Assembly (NCBI GenBank): GCA_964344175.1
Contig: CAYFMI010000115.1
Span: 1-9,958, forward strand
Origin: NIOZ-UU35 sp964344175
GTDB taxonomy: Bacteria > Chloroflexota > Anaerolineae > Anaerolineales > UBA11858
DNA: 9,958 bases
Direction: 5' to 3'
The notes beneath the pieces are model-generated. The model saw nothing but the letters and a program-made list of their open reading frames with translations, made no database searches and had not been told where the DNA came from. Positions 1 to 6,860 of this stretch are shown here, piece by piece (the first letter of the stretch is position 1; each line of letters starts with the position of its first letter). The position numbers and the translations under genes are program-made.

Positions 1-82
1 TTTTTTAAATTTTTCTCTGCGTTCTTTGCGCTCTCAGCGGTAAAAGCGCTTTTCATTTCGACTTTAAGAAAGCCCTGCGTCA

Positions 83-120
83 CAGTCGAAGGGTGTCGAA
101 CCGGAGCGCAACTTGAGTTA
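83..120. repeat. Short dispersed repeat copy, left end
   Basis: The ten bases CAGTCGAAGG at 83-92 followed by GCAACTTGAGTTA at 108-120 match CAGTCGAAGG at 9872-9881 followed by GCAACTTAAGTTA at 9898-9910, with almost the same spacing. The shared order and spacing suggest two copies of one intergenic repeat family about 10 kb apart. The rest of 1-172 holds no convincing gene; a 12-base palindrome AAAAGCGCTTTT lies at 42-53. Confidence 0.5.
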
Positions 121-124
121 TACT
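96..124 (+). promoter_or_regulatory. Possible promoter for the HhH/coiled-coil gene
   Basis: TATACT at 119-124 matches the sigma-70 -10 consensus at five of six positions. The best -35 at a 17-base spacing is TCGAAC (96-101), which is weak. It would give a leader of about 55 bases before the start at 185. The -10 overlaps the repeat copy at 83-120. Confidence 0.3.
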
Positions 125-184
125 AATATTACCTTGCTGGAACGCCAGTCCAAATTACGCTAGTTTTGAGAAATGGAGTGTAAG

Positions 185-982
185 ATGGTAGAGAAAATCA
201 ATCTCAATACAGCTTCGTTAGAAGCGCTGAATTCTTTGCCTGGGGTTGGCCCTGCCCTTGCCAGGCGCATCATCCAGGCCCGGCCATTTGAAACCGTTGA
301 ACAACTCGCGGGTGTTTCAGGGATTGGCCCGACAGCTCTTGAGCAATTGCAGCCTTTGGTCAGTGTGGCGGTCGATGATGTGATTGAGGAGGTAGAAGAA
401 CCTCAAGTAGTAGAATCCGCGCCCTCTGAGGAAGATGCTCCCCTTGAAAATGCCGTCGCCGACTCTCTCGAGGGTGCGACCTCCCTCCCAGACGATGGCC
501 TATCCCGGGATGATGAATCTGCTCCCGAAGCCCCCATCCCCGAGGAATTCTCACAAAAGAAGAGATCCAAAGGTGGGGATGTCACCCGCGCCCAGGCTGC
601 AATGATGGCGTTTGCTAGCGGATTACTCTCTTTTGTGCTGGCGTTGGCAGTCACTTTTGGCATTTTGATGGGTGTCAATGGCGGCCTGCGCTTTGTGCGT
701 CCGGAAGAATTGATGGATTTGAATCGCCAGGTTGAAGCCCTCCAGGTTCAAACAGAAATCGTTGTGCAAGACCTCGATGGTGTGCAAACCCGTTTGACCA
801 ATCTGGAAAGTGTCGGTGAACAAATTGAGCAGTTGAGTGCCGACATGGCCCAAGTAGTTGCAGAGACCGATCAGCTTGTAGAAGATATGCAAGCATTGCA
901 AGATGAAGCCAGTCAATTTGAGATTTTCTTGGATGGATTGCGAGACTTGCTCAATGCGATTGCCGAGACGGATGTTCCTTAG
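185..982 (+). CDS. Helix-hairpin-helix, single-TM, coiled-coil protein
   Basis: A 265-residue protein of unknown function. Residues 6-62 are a ComEA-type double helix-hairpin-helix domain (INLNTAS start, LPGVGPALARRII, VSGIGPTALEQL), a fold that usually binds DNA without sequence specificity. Residues 63-122 are a disordered, strongly acidic stretch, 139-164 one hydrophobic helix, and 172-262 a coiled coil rich in Gln, Glu and Leu. With KKRSKG just before the helix, the positive-inside rule puts the HhH domain in the cytoplasm and the coiled coil outside. I chose ATG 185 because GGAG at 175-178 lies six bases before it; an ATG at 173 would add four residues but lacks an SD. Unlike true ComEA, the HhH is N-terminal and cytoplasmic, so a DNA-uptake role is not supported. 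The next gene has the same layout and the same start context, so the two probably act together. Confidence 0.87.
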   Translation: MVEKINLNTASLEALNSLPGVGPALARRIIQARPFETVEQLAGVSGIGPTALEQLQPLVSVAVDDVIEEVEEPQVVESAPSEEDAPLENAVADSLEGATSLPDDGLSRDDESAPEAPIPEEFSQKKRSKGGDVTRAQAAMMAFASGLLSFVLALAVTFGILMGVNGGLRFVRPEELMDLNRQVEALQVQTEIVVQDLDGVQTRLTNLESVGEQIEQLSADMAQVVAETDQLVEDMQALQDEASQFEIFLDGLRDLLNAIAETDVP

Positions 983-1037
983 CTGAGCGATGAATCTGCA
1001 GTAAAATTACGATCAATTTTTATATTTGGAGTGTGCC

Positions 1038-1820
1038 ATGACCGATCATGAATTTGAAAAAGAACCCTCCGCCCTGGATGAAAAACCCATTGAGAGCGAA
1101 CTCATTGAACCAGTTTTGCAGCCACCGGCGCCCGACGCCAGTGAGCCAGTCTTAGAAACGCCCGAAGAAATTCCCCCCATCCCCGCGATGCCTGAGACTG
1201 AAGCAGTTGATGAGCCTGTTGAAGAAGCCCCAAAATCAGAGGGAAAAGTGCGCCGTTTTTTCCGCAACCTGCTGCGCTGGACTTTGGGGTTGTTAATTGT
1301 CTTTGGGTTGGGTTTTATCACCGCAATATTCACCCTCTACCAGCCGTCGGTTGCGGAATTAAGGGCCGCGGTTCAGGCAAAGGAAAGCGAATTGCTGCAA
1401 GCATCACAAGATGCTCAGACGCAAATTGCTGAACTGGAAGAGCAAGTGGCGGAATATCGTCCTTTGGGCACTGAAAATGAGAATCTGCTATCCGAGAACG
1501 AGCAATTGCGCCAGCAACAAAGTGAGACTGACTTGCACATTGCAATCTTGAACGCCCGTGTCGATGTCGCCAGCGCCCGCCTGGCGCTAATTGGCGATGA
1601 TCCGGCGCGCGCCCAGGTAGCCCTGGATCAAACCGCGGATACCCTGGTAGAAATTGAAGCATTGCTCCCCCCTGAGCAGAGCGGTATGGTCACAGCGCTA
1701 GAGCAGCGTTTGGCGTTTGTGTTGGATGAAATAGAAGAGGATGTCTACGCCGCCCAATCAGATTTAGATGTGTTAGGAAAGAGTTTGTTGGAATTGGAAG
1801 ATGCTTTGTTTGGAAAATAG
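1038..1820 (+). CDS. Single-TM coiled-coil protein, HemX-like layout
   Basis: A 260-residue protein that I do not recognise by name. Residues 1-68 are acidic and proline-rich, residues 70-80 basic (KVRRFFRNLLRW), 81-101 one membrane helix, 103-165 a heptad-rich coiled coil, and 165-258 a helical region with an ARLALIGDDPARAQVALDQ segment that resembles the helical part of HemX-type proteins in pattern only. The N-terminus is predicted in the cytoplasm. ATG 1038 is preferred because GGAG at 1028-1031 lies six bases upstream; a TTG at 1026 would overlap that SD. It starts 55 bases after the upstream gene and shares its architecture, so the two are probably co-transcribed. TAAAAT at 1002-1007 could be an extra -10 but has no good -35. 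A scaffold or envelope role is only a guess. Confidence 0.85.
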   Translation: MTDHEFEKEPSALDEKPIESELIEPVLQPPAPDASEPVLETPEEIPPIPAMPETEAVDEPVEEAPKSEGKVRRFFRNLLRWTLGLLIVFGLGFITAIFTLYQPSVAELRAAVQAKESELLQASQDAQTQIAELEEQVAEYRPLGTENENLLSENEQLRQQQSETDLHIAILNARVDVASARLALIGDDPARAQVALDQTADTLVEIEALLPPEQSGMVTALEQRLAFVLDEIEEDVYAAQSDLDVLGKSLLELEDALFGK

Positions 1821-1862
1821 TCCCCTGGTTTTTTAGGCTTAGCCGCATAAATTTACCGAAAT

Positions 1863-1895
1863 AAAAAGAGCGGTGGCAGCGCCACCGCTCTTTTT
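1863..1895. terminator. Symmetric terminator between convergent genes
   Basis: A perfect 15-bp stem (1863-1877 with 1881-1895) has a three-base AGC loop. It is flanked by A5 on the left and a T-run (1891-1896) on the right, so it can end transcription from both sides: the coiled-coil pair on plus and the substrate-binding protein on minus. Confidence 0.95.
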
Positions 1896-1907
1896 TGTTT
1901 GGAAATT

Positions 1908-3605
1908 CTAGGGTGCCTCTTCAACCGGTGCGGGTTCTAAGCCGCCAACTCGCTCAGAGAATAAGAACCAGTCGGTTACGGTGGTGAACCGGTCGGGTGT
2001 GTCGAACAGTGGGCCAATGCGCACCCCGTTGATCTGTGCATCTACCCCATAGGTGTACATGGGGTAGTAGAGTGGCAAGGCGGGCAGCTCGCTGGCAAAC
2101 CGCACCTGGAAATTGCGGTAAAGGCGCGTCCGCTCGATGGGGTCTACCAGAATGCGGGCCTGTTCGAGATATTCGCTGGCTTGGCGATCATCCCATTTGG
2201 TGTAATTTTGGCCGCCAGTTGCCTGAGTCTGATGCCAGAAGGGGTAGGGATCAGGGTCTGGGGAGCGGAATAAATTCAGATTCACCAGAGCGGCTTCATA
2301 GGCGCGCGCATCTAGATAATTGGCAATCAACTCTCCATAAGGTACAGCTTTTAATTCCACTTCAACATTGAGATTTGCCCAATTTTCTTGTATAAGCGCA
2401 GCCAAAGAAGTATATGGTTCCCCATCTGGATACACTAATGTGATGGATAAAAAGATGCCATCTTCATTGGAGCGCACGTTGCCCCCATCGGCGGGGATGG
2501 TGTACCCGGCTTCTTTGAGCATTGTGACGGCTGTTTGAGGATCGTATTCAATGCGAGGTACGCCTTCATAGTATGCCCAGGTGTTGGGGAAAATTGGGCC
2601 GTCGGCGATGGCTGCCTGGCTGTGCAGCACACGATCCACCATCCATTGACGATTGAGACCCATTAGCAGGGCCTTGCGGATAGTCGCGTCTTGCAAAAAG
2701 GGCGCTCCGGGGTTATCCAGGTTGAGTAAAATGATCGAAAGTTCCGGAAGTCTGCCGGTATAGAGATTCAGGTTTGGCTCTTTGAGGGCCTGATCGAGAA
2801 TTTCGAGGGAGATCTGGCTGATGCCCTGGATTTCGCCAGCCTGATACGCGGCTAGCGCGGCATTCGCATCGGCGTAATATCGAAAGATAATCTGATCGAG
2901 GAAAGGGCGCTCATCATAGAAGTCGTCGAAGGCAGCCAGCGCGACACCGTTAATCTGACCATCTACGACAATGAGTTGCTCAAAGCGGAAGGGGCCGCTG
3001 CCAATAGGACTCATGTTAAAGGGGGCTTCGATTAGCGCCTCTGGAGACTGACCCCCCAGCAAATGTGCCGGAAGAACGCCAAAGGTCAAGTAATCTAAAA
3101 ACGGGGCGAAGGGTTCCGGCAGACGGAATTGGATGGTGAAATCGTCCAAAGCAATGACATCGATCTCGGCCCAAAATGCCTGTAAATCGGCAGGGATTGG
3201 CAAGCCCGGATTTTTGAGTAATTCAATAGTGAAGGCGACATCGGCGCTGGTGACTGGGCGGCCATCGTGCCAGAGGGCGTTTGTCCGCATCGAAAAATTG
3301 TAGACTGTACCATCTCTAGAAATTCCCCAGGATTCGGCTAACTCCGATTGGGGTAGGCCGCGGTCGTCGAAATGCACCAGGCTGCTAAAGAGCAGGCGAT
3401 TGATGTCGCGATCTGCCGAGTTGTGGAATGCTAAAATGGGATTCAAGCGCGAGAATTCACCAATCAGCCCTTCGGTGTAGCTTCCGCCAGTGACCGGCTC
3501 GGGCGCAATCGGTTGTACAGCCACCGGCTGCTGACCAATCAGCAGTACGCCGATGGCCACCAGTGCCAGAGAAACAATCAGTAATTGCCAGCGCAGTCGT
3601 TTCAT
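1908..3605 (-). CDS. Peptide-type ABC transporter substrate-binding protein (SBP_bac_5)
   Basis: A 565-residue extracytoplasmic solute-binding protein of family 5 (the OppA/DppA type), which would capture peptides or similar solutes for an ABC importer. Residues 73-128 carry the family signature: SSLVHFDD, LAESW, a DGTVYNFSMR strand, then LWHDGRPVTSADVAFTIE. SGPF near 208 and PLYYPMYTYGV near the end also fit. Length is usual for the family. Residues 6-24 form a hydrophobic signal or anchor helix, but no lipobox cysteine follows, so it is either cleaved by signal peptidase I or stays anchored; a lipoprotein is ruled out. No permease or ATPase is nearby, so it is an orphan component and its ligand cannot be told. 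The start is ATG 3605 or the adjacent GTG 3608; neither has a strong SD. It lies 84-87 bases after secG on the same strand. Confidence 0.94.
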   Translation of the reverse strand: MKRLRWQLLIVSLALVAIGVLLIGQQPVAVQPIAPEPVTGGSYTEGLIGEFSRLNPILAFHNSADRDINRLLFSSLVHFDDRGLPQSELAESWGISRDGTVYNFSMRTNALWHDGRPVTSADVAFTIELLKNPGLPIPADLQAFWAEIDVIALDDFTIQFRLPEPFAPFLDYLTFGVLPAHLLGGQSPEALIEAPFNMSPIGSGPFRFEQLIVVDGQINGVALAAFDDFYDERPFLDQIIFRYYADANAALAAYQAGEIQGISQISLEILDQALKEPNLNLYTGRLPELSIILLNLDNPGAPFLQDATIRKALLMGLNRQWMVDRVLHSQAAIADGPIFPNTWAYYEGVPRIEYDPQTAVTMLKEAGYTIPADGGNVRSNEDGIFLSITLVYPDGEPYTSLAALIQENWANLNVEVELKAVPYGELIANYLDARAYEAALVNLNLFRSPDPDPYPFWHQTQATGGQNYTKWDDRQASEYLEQARILVDPIERTRLYRNFQVRFASELPALPLYYPMYTYGVDAQINGVRIGPLFDTPDRFTTVTDWFLFSERVGGLEPAPVEEAP

Positions 3606-3627
3606 CACGTGAATGGGGCAAGAAAAA

Positions 3628-3680
3628 AGGGCGCATGTATTACCGAGATCAAGCCCCGTTCTCTCAGTTCTCAGCGCCCT
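3628..3680 (-). terminator. Possible terminator/attenuator between secG and the SBP gene
   Basis: On the minus strand AGGGCGC (3680-3674) can pair perfectly with GCGCCCT (3634-3628), which runs straight into a T-tract (3628-3623). The loop is 39 bases, long for an intrinsic terminator, with only weak internal pairing (GAGA with TCTC). It could reduce read-through from the strong secG promoter into the SBP gene. Confidence 0.4.
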
Positions 3681-3692
3681 GGTTTGAGTCGG

Positions 3693-3917
3693 TTATCCTG
3701 TGATGATGACGGTCAGAATCGCCAGGATGAAGAACAAGAAACTTAATCCAATGGTGACGCGGAAAAGCAGTTTTTCTACGCCGCGGCGGGCGGTGAACAC
3801 ACCACCGGTATCGGCGCCTGTCAGCCCCCCCAGCCCGGCACCCTTACTTTGCAAGATCACACTGGCAATCAGTGCGATTGACGTTATAATCAAGGCAACA
3901 TCTAAATAGGCTTCCAC
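3693..3917 (-). CDS. secG: Preprotein translocase subunit SecG
   Basis: A 74-residue inner-membrane protein, the small auxiliary subunit of the SecYEG channel that assists SecA-driven export. It has the family's two membrane helices (about 5-23 and 51-72). They are joined by the conserved glycine-rich cytoplasmic loop LQSKGAGLGG followed by GGVFTARRGVEKLLFR. Length is normal. The start is GTG 3917, with TGGAGGA (3930-3924) as the SD about seven bases away. It has its own consensus-like promoter and is divergent from the PHP-domain gene. The exported substrate-binding protein lies downstream on the same strand. Confidence 0.97.
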   Translation of the reverse strand: MEAYLDVALIITSIALIASVILQSKGAGLGGLTGADTGGVFTARRGVEKLLFRVTIGLSFLFFILAILTVIITG

Positions 3918-3940
3918 AACAAATCCTCCAGTTGATTTTT

Positions 3941-3958
3941 GAAAGGCTCCAGCCTTTC
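3941..3958 (-). promoter_or_regulatory. 5'-end hairpin of the secG mRNA
   Basis: GAAAGGC and GCCTTTC form a 7-bp stem with a TGGA loop on the minus strand, just after the predicted secG transcription start (about 3964) and 11 bases before the SD. A stem so close to the 5' end may protect the message from decay. There is no T-run of terminator length after it. Confidence 0.45.
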
Positions 3959-3970
3959 TAGCAGGGCTGG

Positions 3971-3999
3971 ATTATACCTTCCGATTATAGAAACGTCAA
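3971..3999 (-). promoter_or_regulatory. Sigma-70-type promoter of secG
   Basis: On the minus strand, TTGACG (3999-3994), a 17-base spacer and a perfect TATAAT (3976-3971) form a near-consensus promoter. It gives a leader of about 45 bases to the secG GTG. The -35 box ends four bases before the ATG of the divergent PHP gene at 4003. Confidence 0.85.
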
Positions 4000-4002
4000 A
4001 CC

Positions 4003-5064
4003 ATGCACGAATACGTTATTAATTTACATATGCACACGCCCTATTCCGACGGGCAAGGGTCGCACGCCGAAATTGCCGATGCCGCGTTGCGCGCGGGTAT
4101 TGATGCGATCATTGTCACCGATCACAATGTCTGGGTGAACGGCCCAGAGGGATATTACGGCAAGGGCGATCAGCGCGTTTTACTGCTAATTGGCGAAGAA
4201 GTTCACGACCAGACTCGCAAACCGCAGAAGAATCATATGCTCATATTCGGTGCGGGCCGCGGTATGGGACCGTTGGCAAAAGACCCGCAGCGTTTGATCG
4301 ATGGCGTCAAAGAAACGGGGGGGTTATCCTTCCTGGCGCATCCCCATGATCCGCCTGCCCCGGCCTTCGGCGAAGATGACCTTTCTTGGGTGGATTGGGA
4401 TGTGCAAGGCTTTACAGGGATTGAATTGTGGAACGCTCTTTCGGAGTTTAAATCTTTGCTTAAGGGAAAACTTCAGGCGATTTTCTATGCCTATAACCCG
4501 GCATCTGTGGCACATGCCCCTTTTGCAGAAGTGCTGCAGAAATGGGATGAATTGCTCAATAGCGGTAAGCGGGTGGTGGCTATTGGAGGCTCCGATGCCC
4601 ATGCGCTGATAGGCCGGATGGGACCTTTTCGGCGCACGCTGTTCCCCTATGAGTTTCACTTTCGGGCAGTCAATACGCACGTTCTCACAACCGAGCCGCT
4701 TAGTGGCGAGTTGGGTACCGATCGCCGTCTGGTACTTGAGGCGCTCAGGCGCGGCAATGCCTTTGTGGGGTACGACCTGCCTGCCTCGACACGCGGCTTC
4801 CGATTTACTGCCCAGGGTTTCGGGAAGGTCGCCGTTATGGGAGATGCGATTCCCTCGGCAAATGGCGTTACTTTGCAAATACGCTTGCCGCAGCGTGCCG
4901 AGTGCCAGCTACTTAAAAATGGCGAACCGGTCAAAAATTGGAAGAATAGCGACACTTGTGCTTACATCACAACGGAACCAGGCGTGTATCGCGTAGAAGC
5001 TTATATTCTTTATCGCGGCAAACGTCGGGGTTGGATTTTCAGCAACCCGATTTACGTGCGTTGA
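4003..5064 (+). CDS. PHP-domain metallohydrolase (CehA/McbA-like)
   Basis: A 353-residue predicted metal-dependent hydrolase of the PHP superfamily, which cleaves phosphoester or related bonds with a cluster of two or three metals. The metal-binding motifs are present: HMH (residues 9-11), TDHN with D40 and H41, GEE (64-66), H78, AHPH (112-115), E141 and GSDAH with D198 and H200. Residues 1-205 are the PHP barrel; about 255-353 form a beta-rich C-terminal domain. That two-part layout fits CehA/McbA-like PHP proteins rather than histidinol phosphatase or DNA polymerase. The substrate cannot be told. ATG 4003 has no SD upstream, and the protein already begins at the HxH strand, so no later start is possible. 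GATTAT at 3983-3988 could be its -10, giving a leader of only a few bases. recO follows 64 bases downstream on the same strand. Confidence 0.92.
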   Translation: MHEYVINLHMHTPYSDGQGSHAEIADAALRAGIDAIIVTDHNVWVNGPEGYYGKGDQRVLLLIGEEVHDQTRKPQKNHMLIFGAGRGMGPLAKDPQRLIDGVKETGGLSFLAHPHDPPAPAFGEDDLSWVDWDVQGFTGIELWNALSEFKSLLKGKLQAIFYAYNPASVAHAPFAEVLQKWDELLNSGKRVVAIGGSDAHALIGRMGPFRRTLFPYEFHFRAVNTHVLTTEPLSGELGTDRRLVLEALRRGNAFVGYDLPASTRGFRFTAQGFGKVAVMGDAIPSANGVTLQIRLPQRAECQLLKNGEPVKNWKNSDTCAYITTEPGVYRVEAYILYRGKRRGWIFSNPIYVR

Positions 5065-5128
5065 TGACTTTATATTGTTTTTTCGCGGCGCGTGAATCCA
5101 CCACGAACACTCTGGAGTAACTTAATCT

Positions 5129-5914
5129 ATGGTTGCCAGGCCGCGCTCCTTGCGGGTTGAGGGGATCATATTGCGTCATCGCGATTGGGGGGAAGCGGAT
5201 CGAAATTTGACCATTTACACACGTGAACTGGGAAAAGTTCAGGCGGTTGCCAAGGGTGTGCGCAAACCGCGCTCCCGTAAAGCGGGGCATGTAGAGCCAT
5301 TCACGCGCTCGAGTTTGTTACTGGCGCGTGGGCGAAGTTTTTTTGTGTTGACTCAAGCCGAGACGGTTGAGCCTTACCTTAACTTGCGGGAAGATCTGGT
5401 GTTGGTGGGGTTTGCTTCTTATGCCATTGAACTGCTGGATCGCTTTACCTTTGACGAAGAAGAAAACGGGGCATTATTTCGATTGCTCTCGAATACACTG
5501 GGCCGTCTGAATCGCGGCGACCCGCCAGATGTAGCGGTGCATTACTATGAGATTCGCCTGCTCGATCAAGTGGGCTTTCGGCCTCAGTTGTTTTCCTGTG
5601 CGCATTGTGAGCAGGAGATTCAATCCCGCGATCAATTCTTTTCGGCCTCACTAGGAGGCGCAATCTGCCCGGCTTGTCGGAGCCCAGTTGTAGATGCCCG
5701 CCCGATTTCCATGACGGCTCTGAAATATTTGCGCCATTTCCAGCGCAGCAGTTATCAAGATGCTGCCCGAGTGCGTCTTGATTCTCAGCTCAATATTGAA
5801 ATTGAGCGGATTATGCATTTTTACCTGACTTATATTTTAGAACGCGGCTTGAACAGTCCCTCATTTTTGCGGCGCGTTCGTCAAAATAAGGCCAGGGATG
5901 AGGGTGCGATATAA
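5129..5914 (+). CDS. recO: DNA repair protein RecO
   Basis: A 261-residue recombination mediator. RecO binds single-stranded DNA and RecR and helps load RecA onto SSB-coated gaps in the RecFOR pathway. Residues 8-82 are the N-terminal OB fold, with EGIILRHRDWGEADRNLTIYT and GKVQAVAKGVRKPRSR. The helical C-terminal part contains a zinc site C157-x2-C160 and C180-x2-C183, then the usual SMTALKYLRHF and a HFYLTYILERGLNSPSFLR tail. Length is typical. The start at ATG 5129 has GGAG (5114-5117) eleven bases upstream, a longer spacing than usual. Its stop TAA (5912-5914) lies inside a TATAAT box that precedes pncC by seven bases. It may be co-transcribed with the PHP gene upstream. Confidence 0.97.
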   Translation: MVARPRSLRVEGIILRHRDWGEADRNLTIYTRELGKVQAVAKGVRKPRSRKAGHVEPFTRSSLLLARGRSFFVLTQAETVEPYLNLREDLVLVGFASYAIELLDRFTFDEEENGALFRLLSNTLGRLNRGDPPDVAVHYYEIRLLDQVGFRPQLFSCAHCEQEIQSRDQFFSASLGGAICPACRSPVVDARPISMTALKYLRHFQRSSYQDAARVRLDSQLNIEIERIMHFYLTYILERGLNSPSFLRRVRQNKARDEGAI

Positions 5915-5915
5915 T
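5910..5915 (+). promoter_or_regulatory. Perfect -10 box giving a possible leaderless pncC mRNA
   Basis: TATAAT at 5910-5915 contains the recO stop codon and ends six bases before the pncC ATG at 5922. A start at the normal distance would begin the RNA at or next to that ATG. No clear -35 is seen at 16-18 bases, so the box may be chance. Confidence 0.35.
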
Positions 5916-5921
5916 GGCGCT

Positions 5922-6401
5922 ATGAATAACCCCCCGTTAGAAGTTGCCCTGGGCACCATACTCCGCCAGCGCGACCTGCGCATCGCCATTGCTGAATCTT
6001 GCACAGGCGGCCTGATCTGTGACCGCATTACCAATGTCGCCGGGTCTTCGCAGTATTTTCGGGGCGGTGTCATTGCCTATGACTATGACGTAAAAGTGAG
6101 GCATTTGGGGGTGGTGCGCGATATTCTTGAAACCTATGGCGCAGTGAGTGAAGAAGTCGTTGCCCAAATGGCGCGTGGGGTTCGGCAGGTGATGCAGGCC
6201 GATATTGGTATTGCCGTAAGCGGTATTGCTGGGCCGGGAGGTGGAATGCCCTCTAAGTCAGTTGGCCTGACCTGGATAGCATTGAGCACCAGAGATTATG
6301 AAGCAGCCCGCCGTTTTGTGTGGGATGGGGATCGGCGATTTAATAAGGAGGCCTCAGCCGAGGCCGCGCTACAATTTATGCTCGATTTTCTTGAGGCTTA
6401 A
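5922..6401 (+). CDS. pncC: Nicotinamide-nucleotide amidase (CinA C-terminal domain)
   Basis: A 159-residue stand-alone CinA C-terminal domain. PncC deamidates nicotinamide mononucleotide to nicotinate mononucleotide and so recycles pyridine nucleotides. The family motifs are all there: AESCTGG (24-30, with the family's active-site serine), the SSQYFRGGVIAYDYDVKVRH block, GAVSEEVV (73-80) and SGIAGPGGG (100-108). The N-terminal MoCF-like domain of full CinA is absent, and the length is that of PncC. ATG 5922 is chosen over the in-frame ATG 5898, which overlaps recO and adds eight non-conserved residues. No SD sits at a good distance; GAGGG (5900-5904) is 17 bases away. It follows recO by seven bases and is followed closely by a small conserved-looking gene, so the three probably form an operon. 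Confidence 0.95.
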   Translation: MNNPPLEVALGTILRQRDLRIAIAESCTGGLICDRITNVAGSSQYFRGGVIAYDYDVKVRHLGVVRDILETYGAVSEEVVAQMARGVRQVMQADIGIAVSGIAGPGGGMPSKSVGLTWIALSTRDYEAARRFVWDGDRRFNKEASAEAALQFMLDFLEA

Positions 6402-6404
6402 GGC

Positions 6405-6647
6405 ATGGATCCCATTGAAGTGACCGTTCGTTTTGAAGCGCAGGGAAAAATTGTTCCGATGAGTTTTGTCTGGCGCCGACGCACTTACCGCGTCGATGCG
6501 GTTGGTCGACAGTGGGATGGCAAAGATGGCCGCCATATATTGGTGATGACTCCTGGAAATCGCGCCCATCATTTGTTATATGATGCAACAAAGGGTGTCT
6601 GGTATTTGGTGCGGGGAAGCGATGTGCCAACAATTCCTCTGGCCTGA
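6405..6647 (+). CDS. Small hypothetical protein, DUF6504-like pattern
   Basis: An 80-residue soluble, basic and aromatic-rich protein with no membrane segment. Its order of motifs, VRFEAQGKIVPMSFVWRRR, then YRVDAVGRQW, a histidine-containing ILVM strand and VWYLVRGSD at the end, suggests a small beta-barrel. It resembles DUF6504-type proteins in pattern; that link is from memory and not verified. The start ATG 6405 has GAGG (6393-6396) eight bases upstream, inside the end of pncC, and lies three bases after the pncC stop, so translational coupling is likely. Function unknown. The tight link to recO and pncC does not itself define a role. Confidence 0.8.
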   Translation: MDPIEVTVRFEAQGKIVPMSFVWRRRTYRVDAVGRQWDGKDGRHILVMTPGNRAHHLLYDATKGVWYLVRGSDVPTIPLA

Positions 6648-6671
6648 GTGCAAAACCTGTTGGGGATGCGA

Positions 6672-6700
6672 CAAAAGTCCTCTTGCTTTTGAATTTTTTT
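6672..6700 (+). terminator. Weak terminator after the recO-pncC unit
   Basis: CAAAAG (6672-6677) pairs with CTTTTG (6686-6691) across an 8-base loop, followed by seven Ts at 6694-6700. The stem is short and AT-rich. Its 3' arm overlaps the -35 box of the next promoter. Confidence 0.4.
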
Positions 6701-6716
6701 CCATATATGCTATAAC
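6689..6716 (+). promoter_or_regulatory. Promoter of the secreted repeat-protein gene
   Basis: TTGAAT (6689-6694), a 16-base spacer and TATAAC (6711-6716), preceded by TG at 6708-6709 (an extended -10). Transcription would start near 6723, leaving a leader of about 140 bases. Confidence 0.65.
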
Positions 6717-6729
6717 ATATTCATAGCTG

Positions 6730-6835
6730 TTTGGTGAAAAAAAATACCAAAACGATGTGAGTGTGCGCGCAATGGAGGTATATCGGAGAGACGAGATATA
6801 GATCATAAAACGATTTTGGTAGACCGACAAAATCG
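6730..6835 (+). promoter_or_regulatory. Long structured 5' leader with three hairpins
   Basis: Three perfect inverted repeats follow one another in the leader: TTTGGT/ACCAAA (6730-6735, 6746-6751), TATATC/GATATA (6779-6784, 6795-6800) and CGATTTTG/CAAAATCG (6811-6818, 6828-6835). None is followed by a T-run, so these are not terminators. I do not recognise a known riboswitch. A nine-residue reading frame (ATG 6772 to TAG 6801) spans the second hairpin but has no clear SD. Confidence 0.45.
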
Positions 6836-6860
6836 ATTGCACGAAAATGTGAGGAGGTTT

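Noticed and set aside
3628..3680. tRNA-like element with a 7-bp acceptor-like stem
   Set aside because: It is only 53 bases long, with no T-loop GTTCGA, no D-arm and no anticodon stem. Treated as a possible terminator instead.
4324..4878. 184-codon minus-strand open frame inside the PHP gene
   Set aside because: It is a shadow of a well-supported metal-binding protein on the plus strand; its translation shows no domain and is rich in Arg, Cys and His as antisense frames often are.
5025..5050. Hairpin at the end of the PHP gene (TCGGGGTTG with CAACCCGA)
   Set aside because: It lies within the coding sequence, has a bulge and is not followed by a T-run, so it is not a terminator.
6816..6860. 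Upstream TTG start extending the secreted protein
   Set aside because: It would place 15 charged residues before the signal peptide and read through the third leader hairpin, while a strong GAGGAGG directly precedes ATG 6861/6864.
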